From: Rhodobacteraceae bacterium UBA6141
Lineage (GTDB): Bacteria; Pseudomonadota; Alphaproteobacteria; Rhodobacterales; Rhodobacteraceae
Assembly: GCA_002423245.1 (NCBI GenBank)
Contig: DIVD01000067.1
Span: 1 to 17,175 of the forward strand
DNA: 17,175 nucleotides
Direction: 5' to 3'
Part shown: positions 7,276-15,479 of the stretch, in pieces
Numbering within the stretch: the stretch's first letter is position 1
How the letters are laid out: each line of letters begins with the position of its first letter
Notes under the pieces: model-generated
Database searches by the model: none
Seen by the model: only the letters and a program-made list of their open reading frames with translations
What the model was told of the DNA's origin: nothing
Translations under genes and position numbers: made by a program

Positions 7276-7970
7276 CGCCTGACCTCGGGGCTGCCCGGCA
7301 GCGGCACCTCCATCACGCCGTCGCGCAGGTTGGCGCGGAACAGCAGCGAGGGCCGCCCGGGCGCGGCGTGGTCGATGTCCCACAGCATGAAGCCCAGATC
7401 GCGCGGGCTGCCAAAGCCGAGGTCGGCGGTTTCCGCCGCGGGGTTGCGGGGCGGCAACGCCGCCGCCGGCTCCACCAGCGCGAAATGCGCCGCAAACTCG
7501 CGGGTGCCAAGGCAAGGCTGGTGAAAGCACTGGCCCCTAGCGGCGCGGCGGTTGAAGATGTCCAGATGCTTGCCCTCTGTCTCGCCTGCCTCCGCCCTGG
7601 CAGTGAGGACGAAATGCGCCTCGATCACATAGGCAGGCGCAACCAGCACGGTAGAGGCGCGCTGCTGGCGGTCCTCATCCACCAGCAGCTGCACACCCTC
7701 AAGATCGCCGCGGGTCATCGCCCGCTTGATCGTGCCCGCCGGCGCCTTGTGCCCGACCTCGTTGCGGCGGATGGACTGCAAGCGGATCGGCTCCAGCACA
7801 TGGATGCGGTCGATCACCCAGGCGATTGCCGGCTTCCAGTGGATCGCCTCAAGAATGCCCCGCGCGGCAGACGGCGTCATCACATCGTAGGTGACACGTT
7901 CGACCTTCAGTTCGGGGCGGGTGAACAGGCCATGCTGGCCCCAGACGTGAAGACGAATGCCAAATGTCAT
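7272..7970 (-). CDS. cas5: Cas5d (Cas5c): I-C pre-crRNA endonuclease and Cascade subunit
   Basis: In I-C systems Cas5 replaces Cas6. It cuts the repeat at the base of its stem and stays bound to the 5' handle within Cascade. The 232-residue protein begins MTFGIRLHVWGQHGLFTRPE and contains KVERVTYDVMTPSAARGILEAIHWKP (given here as family blocks in residues 22-47), both typical. The Lys-His pair of the proposed active site is present as Lys134-His135 in EGKHLDIF, and LGTREF (154-159) is the conserved Gly-containing loop. The residue expected to be the catalytic Tyr (IYWKP in the Bacillus halodurans protein, from memory) is His44 here. The ATG at 7970 fits the family start. A weak GGGA lies 9 bases upstream. 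Confidence 0.96.
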   Translation of the reverse strand: MTFGIRLHVWGQHGLFTRPELKVERVTYDVMTPSAARGILEAIHWKPAIAWVIDRIHVLEPIRLQSIRRNEVGHKAPAGTIKRAMTRGDLEGVQLLVDEDRQQRASTVLVAPAYVIEAHFVLTARAEAGETEGKHLDIFNRRAARGQCFHQPCLGTREFAAHFALVEPAAALPPRNPAAETADLGFGSPRDLGFMLWDIDHAAPGRPSLLFRANLRDGVMEVPLPGSPEVRR

Positions 7971-7993
7971 GAACGGTTTCCCAATCTGCGACC

Positions 7994-8021
7994 AGACTAT
8001 CGCGCCGCGTGTCTGGATCAA
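7994..8021 (-). promoter_or_regulatory. Possible promoter for cas5 and downstream genes
   Basis: The 161-base gap between cas3 and cas5 (7971-8131) holds no real gene. On the minus strand it has CTTGATC (-35-like, TTGATC at 8021-8016) and TAGTCT (7999-7994) with 16 bases between. The predicted start near 7987 would leave a 5' leader of about 17 bases before the cas5 ATG. The -35 resembles the CTTGA- start of many Rhodobacterales promoters, but the -10 is weak. Just after the cas3 stop, a small CCGG-ACTG-CCGG hairpin followed by ATTTT is a possible weak terminator. Confidence 0.35.
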
Positions 8022-8131
8022 GCGCCTTCTTGCCGCAAACCGATGAGAGGTCAGTGGCTTTGCGAGCGGGCGTTCACGGTCATGCCGCGCCGCCCCCCGG
8101 TTTTGAAAATCCGGCAGTCCGGTTCCTCCGC

Positions 8132-10381
8132 TCAGATCTGGAGCTGATTCTCATCCAGATAGTCCGCCGCCTCCCACCACAATCCGCTCGCTTCCCGGTA
8201 GAGCGAGGAGCCGTCCGCCAGCACACAGAACTGGTCTCCACGCAGCTGCGGGGCGTGAAAATCGGCATGGCCGTTGCTCACCAGCAGGGCGCGCATCCTG
8301 TCCGGGATCTGCACCGTGCAGGACTGCAAGGCCCGGGCGATGCTGCCCGAGGGCACGTCGGGAACCCCGAGCTGTCGCACCACCGCCCGCGCGGCATCCT
8401 CGGCGGCGACGATCACCGGCACCATCTTGCTGTCGATCATCCGAAACGCTTCGGCCGTGCTGCGATAGGGGAAGTCGGTGCCGCTGCGTGCGAAGACGAA
8501 GGCGTCGACCATCGGCTGCCCCATGCGCTCGGGGCCCGCCGTCCAGTAGACCTGCTCGAACCAGTCGCGGATCGCGGCGGGGGCCAGCAGATCCTCATGC
8601 CGCGCGGCGGTGCTGCGCATGGCGGCGATCAGCGGCTTCATCGTTGCCGGCACCGGACTTCCCGGCGCCGAGAACACCGTCAGCGTGCTGTCCTCCAGCG
8701 GCCGCCTGCCCTCGCGGTTCACCCGCCCCGCCGCCTGCACGATGCTGTCGAGCCCGGCTTCCGCCCGCCAGCCCTTCGGAAAGTCGAGATCCACCCCCGC
8801 CTCGATCAGGCTGGTGGCGATCAGCCGGCAGGGCGCACCGGATTTCAGCCGCTCGCGGATATCGGCAATGATCCGGCGACGATGCGCGGGATACTGGCGG
8901 GTGGTCAGATGCACCGCCCCCTCCAGCCCCTCGCCGCGCGCCGCCTCGAACAGCTCCAGCGCGTGCCTGCGGCTGTTCACGATCACCATGCCCTGCGGCG
9001 CATCGCGCAGCGCCTCGATCAGCACCGCGTCCTCCATCTCGCCCGCCGGCACCACCCGCGCCCGCCGCAGCCGCCCTGCGAGCGCCTCGGGGGCCGGGGC
9101 CAGTTCCCGCCCGGCCAGCGCCAGCCCCTGCTTCAGCTGCCGGCTGTCGAACGCCGGCTGGGTCGCGGTGCACAGCAAGATGCTGCAGCCGTAATGCGCC
9201 GCCAGCGTGTCGATCATCCGCAGCGCCGGCAGCAGCAGCGGGCGAGGCAGGCACTGCGCCTCATCCAGCACGATCACCGACCCGGCGATGTTGTGCAGCT
9301 TGCGGCAGCGCGAGGGGCGGGCGGCGAACAGGCTCTCGAACAGCTGCACGTTGGTGGTCACGACGATCGGCGCCGCCCAGTCCTCCATCGCGAGGCGGGC
9401 CTTGTCGCGGCCCTCCTGGCCGGGCTTGTCGGCGTCGATGGCCGAATGATGCTCCAGCACGACATCGCCGGCGCCCCTGAACAGATCCTTGAAGATCGCG
9501 GCGGTCTGGTCGATGATCGAGGTGTAGGGGATGGCATGGATGATCCGCCGGTGCCCATGCCGCGCGGCATGGTCGAGCGCAAAGCCAAGCGAGGCCAGCG
9601 TCTTGCCGCCCCCCGTCGGCACGGTCAGCGTGAACAGCCCCGGCGGCAATGCGGCCCGCGCGCGGATATGCGCCAGCACCTCGGCCCGCAGCAGGTTCAG
9701 GGCGGTCTTCGCCGGGAACCCCGCCATATGCGCGTCGAAGGCCGCACGCAGCCCCGGCAGCAGGGCGGGCAGGGCAGGCCAGTCGCGGTCCGCCTCGCGC
9801 CCCTCCAGCCGGGCGTAGAAGGCCTCGGTATCGCGGAAATCGGCATCCACCAGACAGGAGAACGCCATGCGCCCGGCCACCGACAGGTCGAATGGCGCAG
9901 CCGCGCCCGGCCGCAGCCTGGCGATGATCTCGGAAACCGCCGGCGCCAGATCCACCACCGCGGCGGCGGTGATCGTGGGGTCGATGGGGTCGAGGAACCT
10001 CTCGATCCGGCGCTGCATGTTGCCTTCGAGGTTGCCTTCCGAGGGGCGTGCGTCGGGAAGGCCCGCATGATGGCCGAGGATGCCATAGGCCAGAAGCTCG
10101 GCCGCAACCTTCTCCGCCCCCTTCGCCCGGTCAAGCAGCAGCTTCGCCCCCGCGGTGGAGTGATCGACACGGACGTTCTCGCCCCGCAGCACCCGGTCAA
10201 AGGCCGGGTCATGCTTGCCGAAGTCGTGCCAGGCCCCCGCGATCCGCGCCGTCGCCTCCAGCCCCACCAAGGCTCCGCGCGCCGCCGCAAGATCAGCCGT
10301 CGCCAGCAGATGCTCCTCCAGGGTCTGCCAGTCGCTGCGGTCGGGCAGGTTTCCCGAATGGGCGAAAGCGCGACCTGTCAT
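8132..10381 (-). CDS. cas3: CRISPR-associated nuclease-helicase Cas3 (HD and SF2 helicase)
   Basis: Cas3 is recruited by target-bound Cascade, then nicks and unwinds invader DNA processively. The 749-residue protein has an N-terminal HD nuclease: His24, His52-Asp53 with Lys56 (HDFGK), His74 and His104-His105 (ILGHHAG). The SF2 helicase follows: Walker A PTGGGKT (255-261), DEAQ box (373-376), LCTATQPAF, then SLIEAGVDLDF and QAAGRVNREGR in the second RecA-like domain. All catalytic motifs are intact. The ATG at 10381 was chosen because it has a G-rich ribosome-binding stretch about 8 bases upstream and places HSGNL at the family position. A TTG 24 bases upstream is possible but less likely. It is the first gene of the cas locus and is divergent from serC. 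Confidence 0.97.
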   Translation of the reverse strand: MTGRAFAHSGNLPDRSDWQTLEEHLLATADLAAARGALVGLEATARIAGAWHDFGKHDPAFDRVLRGENVRVDHSTAGAKLLLDRAKGAEKVAAELLAYGILGHHAGLPDARPSEGNLEGNMQRRIERFLDPIDPTITAAAVVDLAPAVSEIIARLRPGAAAPFDLSVAGRMAFSCLVDADFRDTEAFYARLEGREADRDWPALPALLPGLRAAFDAHMAGFPAKTALNLLRAEVLAHIRARAALPPGLFTLTVPTGGGKTLASLGFALDHAARHGHRRIIHAIPYTSIIDQTAAIFKDLFRGAGDVVLEHHSAIDADKPGQEGRDKARLAMEDWAAPIVVTTNVQLFESLFAARPSRCRKLHNIAGSVIVLDEAQCLPRPLLLPALRMIDTLAAHYGCSILLCTATQPAFDSRQLKQGLALAGRELAPAPEALAGRLRRARVVPAGEMEDAVLIEALRDAPQGMVIVNSRRHALELFEAARGEGLEGAVHLTTRQYPAHRRRIIADIRERLKSGAPCRLIATSLIEAGVDLDFPKGWRAEAGLDSIVQAAGRVNREGRRPLEDSTLTVFSAPGSPVPATMKPLIAAMRSTAARHEDLLAPAAIRDWFEQVYWTAGPERMGQPMVDAFVFARSGTDFPYRSTAEAFRMIDSKMVPVIVAAEDAARAVVRQLGVPDVPSGSIARALQSCTVQIPDRMRALLVSNGHADFHAPQLRGDQFCVLADGSSLYREASGLWWEAADYLDENQLQI

Positions 10382-10450
10382 TACCGAATCCCCCCCGACG
10401 AACAACGCCTGTCACCAGCCTAGCGGGCAGCGAGACATCCGCCTAACCGC

Positions 10451-10494
10451 GCAAGCGCCGCAGGGGGGGCGAGCAAGCGCCGCAGGGGGGGCGA
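10451..10494. repeat. 22-bp perfect tandem repeat in the cas3-serC divergent intergenic region
   Basis: The 297-base region 10382-10678 holds no gene. Two exact 22-bp units (10451-10472 and 10473-10494) share the core CGCCGCAGGGGGG, and a degenerate third begins at 10495 (GCAGGCGC). The core recurs at 15419-15431 in another divergent intergenic region, which suggests a dispersed element of this genome. The rest of the region carries the cas3 ribosome-binding site on the left and the serC promoter and hairpin on the right. Confidence 0.85.
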
Positions 10495-10595
10495 GCAGGC
10501 GCGTCCATCCGGCCCGCCACCAGAACATCATGCGCGGGGTTTTCCCGCAAGGTTCTGCGCAGGGCTGCACAGCCTCGCACCAGGCACGTTTCCCC

Positions 10596-10624
10596 TTGCC
10601 TTGTTGTCCGCGATCCGCTAACTC
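10596..10624 (+). promoter_or_regulatory. Possible serC promoter
   Basis: TTGCCT (10596-10601) and TAACTC (10619-10624) are separated by 17 bases, a fair sigma70-like match. The predicted start near 10631 gives a 5' leader of about 48 bases that begins just before a hairpin. Both boxes deviate from consensus, so this is tentative. Confidence 0.4.
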
Positions 10625-10637
10625 CATCCGCGGGACA

Positions 10638-10655
10638 CCCTTCCCCAACGAAGGG
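10638..10655 (+). promoter_or_regulatory. Hairpin in the serC 5' leader
   Basis: CCCTTC (10638-10643) pairs perfectly with GAAGGG (10650-10655) around a 6-base loop. It ends 11 bases before the AAGGA ribosome-binding site. It has no T-run, so it is not a terminator. It may stabilise the transcript or influence initiation. Confidence 0.4.
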
Positions 10656-10678
10656 CGATTATCTGCAAGGATACCATC

Positions 10679-11833
<1,155 letters not shown>

Positions 11834-11840
11834 TCCTGTC

Positions 11841-11861
11841 CCGCCGGGCGCGCCCCGGCGG
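11841..11861 (+). promoter_or_regulatory. Strong GC hairpin between serC and serA
   Basis: CCGCCGGG (11841-11848) and CCCGGCGG (11854-11861) form a perfect 8-bp stem with a 5-base loop, 7 bases after the serC stop. A second, smaller hairpin (GTGGAA 11884-11889 with TTCCAC 11900-11905) follows. There is no strong U-tract (only ACCCTTTCC), so partial termination or processing that sets the serC/serA ratio is more likely than full termination. Confidence 0.45.
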
Positions 11862-11932
11862 ACCCTTTCCGCACATCGCACCTGTGGAAACCGTCCGGCT
11901 TCCACGCGACACCAATAACACAGGAGCCCATC

Positions 11933-13528
11933 ATGGCCCCCCGCGTTCTCGTTTCCGACGAACTCTCCGAAACCGCCGTGCAGATCTTCCGCGACCGCGG
12001 GGTCGAGGTGGACTACATGCCGAAACTCGGCAAGGACAAGGACAAGCTGGCAGAGATCATCGGCCGGTATGACGGCCTTGCGATCCGCTCGGCCACCAAG
12101 GTGACGGACAAGCTGCTGGCGCTTGCGACCAATCTCAAGGTCATCGGCCGCGCCGGCATCGGCGTTGACAACGTTGACATTCCCGCCGCCTCGCGCAAGG
12201 GCGTGATCGTGATGAACACGCCTTTCGGCAATTCCATCACCACCGCCGAACATACCATCGCGATGATGTTCGCGGTCGCGCGGCAACTGCCCGAAGCCTC
12301 GGTCTCCACCCATGCCGGCAAATGGGAGAAGTCGCGCTTCATGGGGGTCGAGCTTTACAACAAGACGCTTGGCGTGATCGGCGCCGGCAATATCGGCGGC
12401 ATCGTCTGCGACCGCGCGCTTGGCCTGCACATGAAGGTCCTGGCCTACGACCCCTTCCTGTCGGACGAGCGCGCCAAGTCGATGGGCGTGACCAAGGTGG
12501 AGCTGGACGAGCTGCTTGCCCGCTCCGATTTCATCACCCTGCATGTGCCGCTGACCGACAAGACCCGCAACATCCTGAACGCCGAAGCCCTTGCAAGGAC
12601 CAAGAAGGGTGTGCGGATCATCAACTGCGCCCGCGGCGGTCTGGTGGATGAGGCGGCGCTTGCCGAGGCGATCCGGTCCGGCCATGTCGCCGGTGCCGCC
12701 TTCGACGTGTTCGAGGTGGAGCCCGCCACCGAAAGCCCGCTCTTCGGCCTGCCGAACGTGGTGGTGACGCCGCATCTGGGCGCCTCCACCACCGAGGCGC
12801 AGGAGAACGTCGCGCTGCAAGTCGCTGAACAGATGTCGGATTACCTGCTGACCGGTGCCGTGCAGAACGCGCTCAACATGCCCTCGGTCACCGCCGAGGA
12901 AGCCGCGGTCATGGGCCCCTGGCTCAAGCTTGCCGGGCATCTGGGCGCCTTTGTCGGCCAGATGACGGACGAGCCGATCAAGGCGATCAACATCCTTTAT
13001 GACGGCCATGTCGCCGAGATGAACCTTGCCGCGCTGAACTGCGCCGCCATCGCCGGGATCATGCGGGCGACCAACCCCGAGGTGAACATGGTCTCCGCCC
13101 CGGTGATCGCGAGGGAGCGCGGCATCCAGATCTCGACCACGCAGCAGGAAAAATCCGGCGTTTTCGACGCCTATATCAAGCTGACGATGGTCACTGACAC
13201 GCGCGAGCGGTCGATCGCCGGCACGGTGTTCAGCGACGGCAAGCCGCGCTTCATCCAGGTGAAGGGCATCAACATTGATGCCGAGGTCGGGCGCCACATG
13301 CTCTATACCACCAACCGCGACCTGCCCGGCATCATCGGCACGCTTGGCAGCACGCTTGGCAAGCACGGGGTGAACATCGCCAACTTCACCCTTGGCCGCG
13401 TCGCCGCCGGCGAGGATGCCATCGCGATCCTCTACCTCGACGAGCCGCTGCCCGAGGCGGTGAAGGCGGATCTGGAAGCGACGGGCCTGTTCCAGCAGGT
13501 GAAGCCGCTGGAATTCGAGGGCGCCTGA
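11933..13528 (+). CDS. serA: D-3-phosphoglycerate dehydrogenase SerA, long form with ACT domain
   Basis: SerA oxidises 3-phosphoglycerate to 3-phosphohydroxypyruvate with NAD, the committed step of serine biosynthesis; its product is the SerC substrate. The 531-residue length marks the long form, with an intervening domain and a C-terminal ACT domain (about residues 453-531, containing NRDLPGIIGTLGSTLGKHG) for possible serine feedback. The Rossmann motif GAGNIG is at 150-155, with Asp173 after it for NAD. The catalytic residues are Arg234 (NCARGG), Glu263 (FEVEP) and His281 (TPHLGAS), spaced as in the family. The ATG at 11933 has AGGAG 6 bases upstream. Confidence 0.97.
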   Translation: MAPRVLVSDELSETAVQIFRDRGVEVDYMPKLGKDKDKLAEIIGRYDGLAIRSATKVTDKLLALATNLKVIGRAGIGVDNVDIPAASRKGVIVMNTPFGNSITTAEHTIAMMFAVARQLPEASVSTHAGKWEKSRFMGVELYNKTLGVIGAGNIGGIVCDRALGLHMKVLAYDPFLSDERAKSMGVTKVELDELLARSDFITLHVPLTDKTRNILNAEALARTKKGVRIINCARGGLVDEAALAEAIRSGHVAGAAFDVFEVEPATESPLFGLPNVVVTPHLGASTTEAQENVALQVAEQMSDYLLTGAVQNALNMPSVTAEEAAVMGPWLKLAGHLGAFVGQMTDEPIKAINILYDGHVAEMNLAALNCAAIAGIMRATNPEVNMVSAPVIARERGIQISTTQQEKSGVFDAYIKLTMVTDTRERSIAGTVFSDGKPRFIQVKGINIDAEVGRHMLYTTNRDLPGIIGTLGSTLGKHGVNIANFTLGRVAAGEDAIAILYLDEPLPEAVKADLEATGLFQQVKPLEFEGA

Positions 13529-13590
13529 CCCTCGGCGCCCCGGCGCCGGATCGTTCCGGCCCTCCGCGCCCCGGCGCCGGATCCTTTCCG
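13529..13590 (+). repeat. 31-bp tandem duplication just after serA
   Basis: Two 31-base units (13529-13559 and 13560-13590) start immediately after the serA stop. They share a perfect 18-base core (13535-13552 and 13566-13583) that contains the palindrome CCGGCGCCGG. The rest of each unit differs at a few bases. Each copy can form a GC hairpin at the serA 3' end. Confidence 0.8.
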
Positions 13591-13595
13591 CGTGG

Positions 13596-13625
13596 TTCGA
13601 CGTTCTGTCACAGCCGCGCTATAGC
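13596..13625 (+). promoter_or_regulatory. Possible promoter upstream of the metallophosphatase gene
   Basis: TTCGAC (13596-13601) and TATAGC (13620-13625) are 18 bases apart. The -10 resembles the CTATA- form of alphaproteobacterial promoters. The predicted start, near 13632, coincides with the left arm of the hairpin at 13632-13664, so any transcript would begin with that hairpin. Tentative. Confidence 0.35.
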
Positions 13626-13631
13626 AAAGGC

Positions 13632-13667
13632 AAGGCCCCCTGTCCCGAATCGGCAGGGGGCCTTTCC
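13632..13667 (+). terminator. Intrinsic terminator-like hairpin after serA
   Basis: AAGGCCCCCTG (13632-13642) and CAGGGGGCCTT (13654-13664) form a perfect 11-bp stem with an 11-base loop, followed by TCCCC. The stem is very stable but the T-run is short (TTT at 13663-13665). It most likely ends the serC-serA transcript and separates it from the downstream gene, whose ATG lies 27 bases further on. Confidence 0.7.
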
Positions 13668-13691
13668 CCTCGCAGGCCACCCGGAGACGAC

Positions 13692-14450
13692 ATGCGCACC
13701 TATGCCATCGGCGACATTCACGGCCATCTCGACCTGCTGAAGGCCGCCCATGCGCTCATCGCGGCCGACCGGGCGGCGACCGGCGATGCCGGGGCGCCGG
13801 TCGTGCATGTCGGCGATCTGGTGGACCGCGGGCCAGACAGCAGCGGCGTGATCGAATACCTGCTGCAAGGGCAGGCGGCCGGCATGCCTTGGGTGGTGCT
13901 GAAGGGCAACCACGACCAGTTGTTCGCGCGGTTCATGGGCGACCCGGCCGACCGCGACCCGCGGCTGCGCGCCGATCTGGCGTGGCTTCATCCGCGCATC
14001 GGTGGCGGGGCGACGCTGGCCTCCTACGGGATCCACGCGCCTGCCGACCGGCCGCTGGCCCGCGTGCATGCCGAGGCGTCAGAGGCGGTGCCGCCCGGCC
14101 ATATCGGGTTCCTGCGCACGCTGCCGACATGGTTCCTGCGCGGCGATGCGCTGTTCGTCCATGCCGGCGTGCGCCCCGGCATCGACCTGCGCGAGCAGGT
14201 CGATGACGACCTGCTGTGGATCCGGCACGAGTTTCTGGACGATACGCGCGACCACGGCGCGCTGGTCGTGCACGGCCACACCGCGCTGTCCGCGCCCACG
14301 CATTACGGCAATCGCCTGAACCTCGACAGCGGCGCCGCCTATGGCGGCCCGCTGACCGCCGTGGTGATCGAGGGCCGCGACGTGTGGCACCTGACCGAAG
14401 CGGGGCGGGTCCGCCTCGATCCGCCGCAGCGGGCGGCGGCGGCGGAATAG
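13692..14450 (+). CDS. PPP-family metallophosphatase (serine/threonine protein phosphatase-like)
   Basis: This 252-residue cytoplasmic protein has the calcineurin-like metal-binding motifs of the PPP family in order: GDIHGH (7-12), GDLVDRG (41-47) and GNHD (72-75), then HAGVRPG near residue 157 and HGHT near 195. These bind two metal ions and hydrolyse phosphoesters. The size and the GDIHGH/GDLVDRG forms resemble bacterial PrpA-like protein phosphatases and ApaH-like proteins. The substrate (phosphoprotein or diadenosine tetraphosphate) cannot be told from sequence. The ATG at 13692 has GGAG 5 bases upstream. It converges on the next gene with only 5 bases between them and no visible terminator. 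Confidence 0.9.
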   Translation: MRTYAIGDIHGHLDLLKAAHALIAADRAATGDAGAPVVHVGDLVDRGPDSSGVIEYLLQGQAAGMPWVVLKGNHDQLFARFMGDPADRDPRLRADLAWLHPRIGGGATLASYGIHAPADRPLARVHAEASEAVPPGHIGFLRTLPTWFLRGDALFVHAGVRPGIDLREQVDDDLLWIRHEFLDDTRDHGALVVHGHTALSAPTHYGNRLNLDSGAAYGGPLTAVVIEGRDVWHLTEAGRVRLDPPQRAAAAE

Positions 14451-14455
14451 CTACC

Positions 14456-15331
14456 CTACCGCGGCGCGAACCTGTTCACCGGCATCTTCAGATAGCTGTG
14501 GCCGTCATCCTCGGGCGGCGGCAGCGCGCCGCCGCGGAGGTTGACCTGCAGCGCCGCAATCATCCGTTCCGGCAGCGCCAGCGTCGCATCCCGTGCCTCG
14601 CGCCGGGCAATGAACGCCTCGCGCGCCGTGCCCGCCTTGACATGGGCGTTCTGCGCCAGATGCTCGGCCACCGTCGCCATGCAGCCCGGGGCCGCATCCG
14701 CGGCCGGGTAGTCATGCCCGACGTAAAGCCGCGTGTCCGCCGGCAGCGACAGGATCGCCTGCAGGCTGTCCCACAGCACCGCCGCGCTGCCGCCGGGGAA
14801 ATCGGCCCGGCTCGACCCGCTTTCGGGCATCATCAGCGTGTCATGCACGAAGGCCGCATCCCCCGCGACATAGGTGACCGAGGCCAGCGTATGCCCGGGC
14901 GACAGCATCACCCGCACCGGAACATTGCCCACCATGAAGCTGTCGCCATCGGCGAACAGCCGGTCCCAGCAGCTGCCGTCGGGCGTTTCGGCGGCGCGCC
15001 AGTTATACAGCTTCTGCCACAGCGCCTGCACCTCGCGCACCTTCTCGCCGATGCCGCGCGGCACGCCGCCAAGGCGCTCGGACAGGATGCGCGCCGCGCT
15101 CAGATGATCGGCATGGGGATGGGTGTCGAGGATCCAGACCGGCGTGATGCCGGTCTCGCGCAGATAGGCCGCGATCTCGTCGGCGCTTTCCTCCCAGGTC
15201 GCCACCGAGCGGGGATCGTAGTTCCAGACCGGGTCCACCACCGCGCCCTGCAGGGTGTCCGGGCAGTGGAACACATATTGCAGGCTGCCCGTGGGGCGGT
15301 CGAAGAAGGGCTGGACGACGGGGTTTGCCAT
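14456..15331 (-). CDS. Metallo-beta-lactamase-fold hydrolase, persulfide dioxygenase-like
   Basis: The 291-residue protein has the fold's first metal motif THPHADH (His71, His73, Asp75, His76), His147 in SPGHT, Asp164 in VHDTLM and His206 in VGHDYPA. The pattern DPVWNYDP, the ADFPGG block and the C-terminal VNLRGGALPPPEDDGHSYLK resemble the sulfur dioxygenase part of Blh/ETHE1-type persulfide dioxygenases. These use one iron (likely His71, His147, Asp164) to oxidise glutathione persulfide to sulfite. A glyoxalase II-like activity is the main alternative. No rhodanese domain is attached. The ATG at 15331 has AGGAG 7 bases upstream. It is divergent from the lipid kinase gene. Confidence 0.85.
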   Translation of the reverse strand: MANPVVQPFFDRPTGSLQYVFHCPDTLQGAVVDPVWNYDPRSVATWEESADEIAAYLRETGITPVWILDTHPHADHLSAARILSERLGGVPRGIGEKVREVQALWQKLYNWRAAETPDGSCWDRLFADGDSFMVGNVPVRVMLSPGHTLASVTYVAGDAAFVHDTLMMPESGSSRADFPGGSAAVLWDSLQAILSLPADTRLYVGHDYPAADAAPGCMATVAEHLAQNAHVKAGTAREAFIARREARDATLALPERMIAALQVNLRGGALPPPEDDGHSYLKMPVNRFAPR

Positions 15332-15357
15332 ATGCGGTCTCCTGAATGTGTCAAGCC

Positions 15358-15386
15358 CACATTGGGGGCGGGCTCCCCGCTGTCAA
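15358..15386 (-). promoter_or_regulatory. Possible promoter for the metallo-beta-lactamase-fold gene
   Basis: On the minus strand a perfect -35 TTGACA (15386-15381) is followed 17 bases later by AATGTG (15363-15358), a weak -10. A second TTGACA lies at 15354-15349, 32 bases downstream, closer to the start codon. The duplicated hexamer could be part of an operator. The 148-base divergent region (15332-15479) holds no gene. Confidence 0.45.
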
Positions 15387-15479
15387 CCCCGCAAGCGGCG
15401 ATCCGGATTGCGCGGAACCGCCGCAGGGGGGCCGCGTTGGGTGCCGAGCCGGGCTGTCCGGCCGCATCATGGAGGCACC

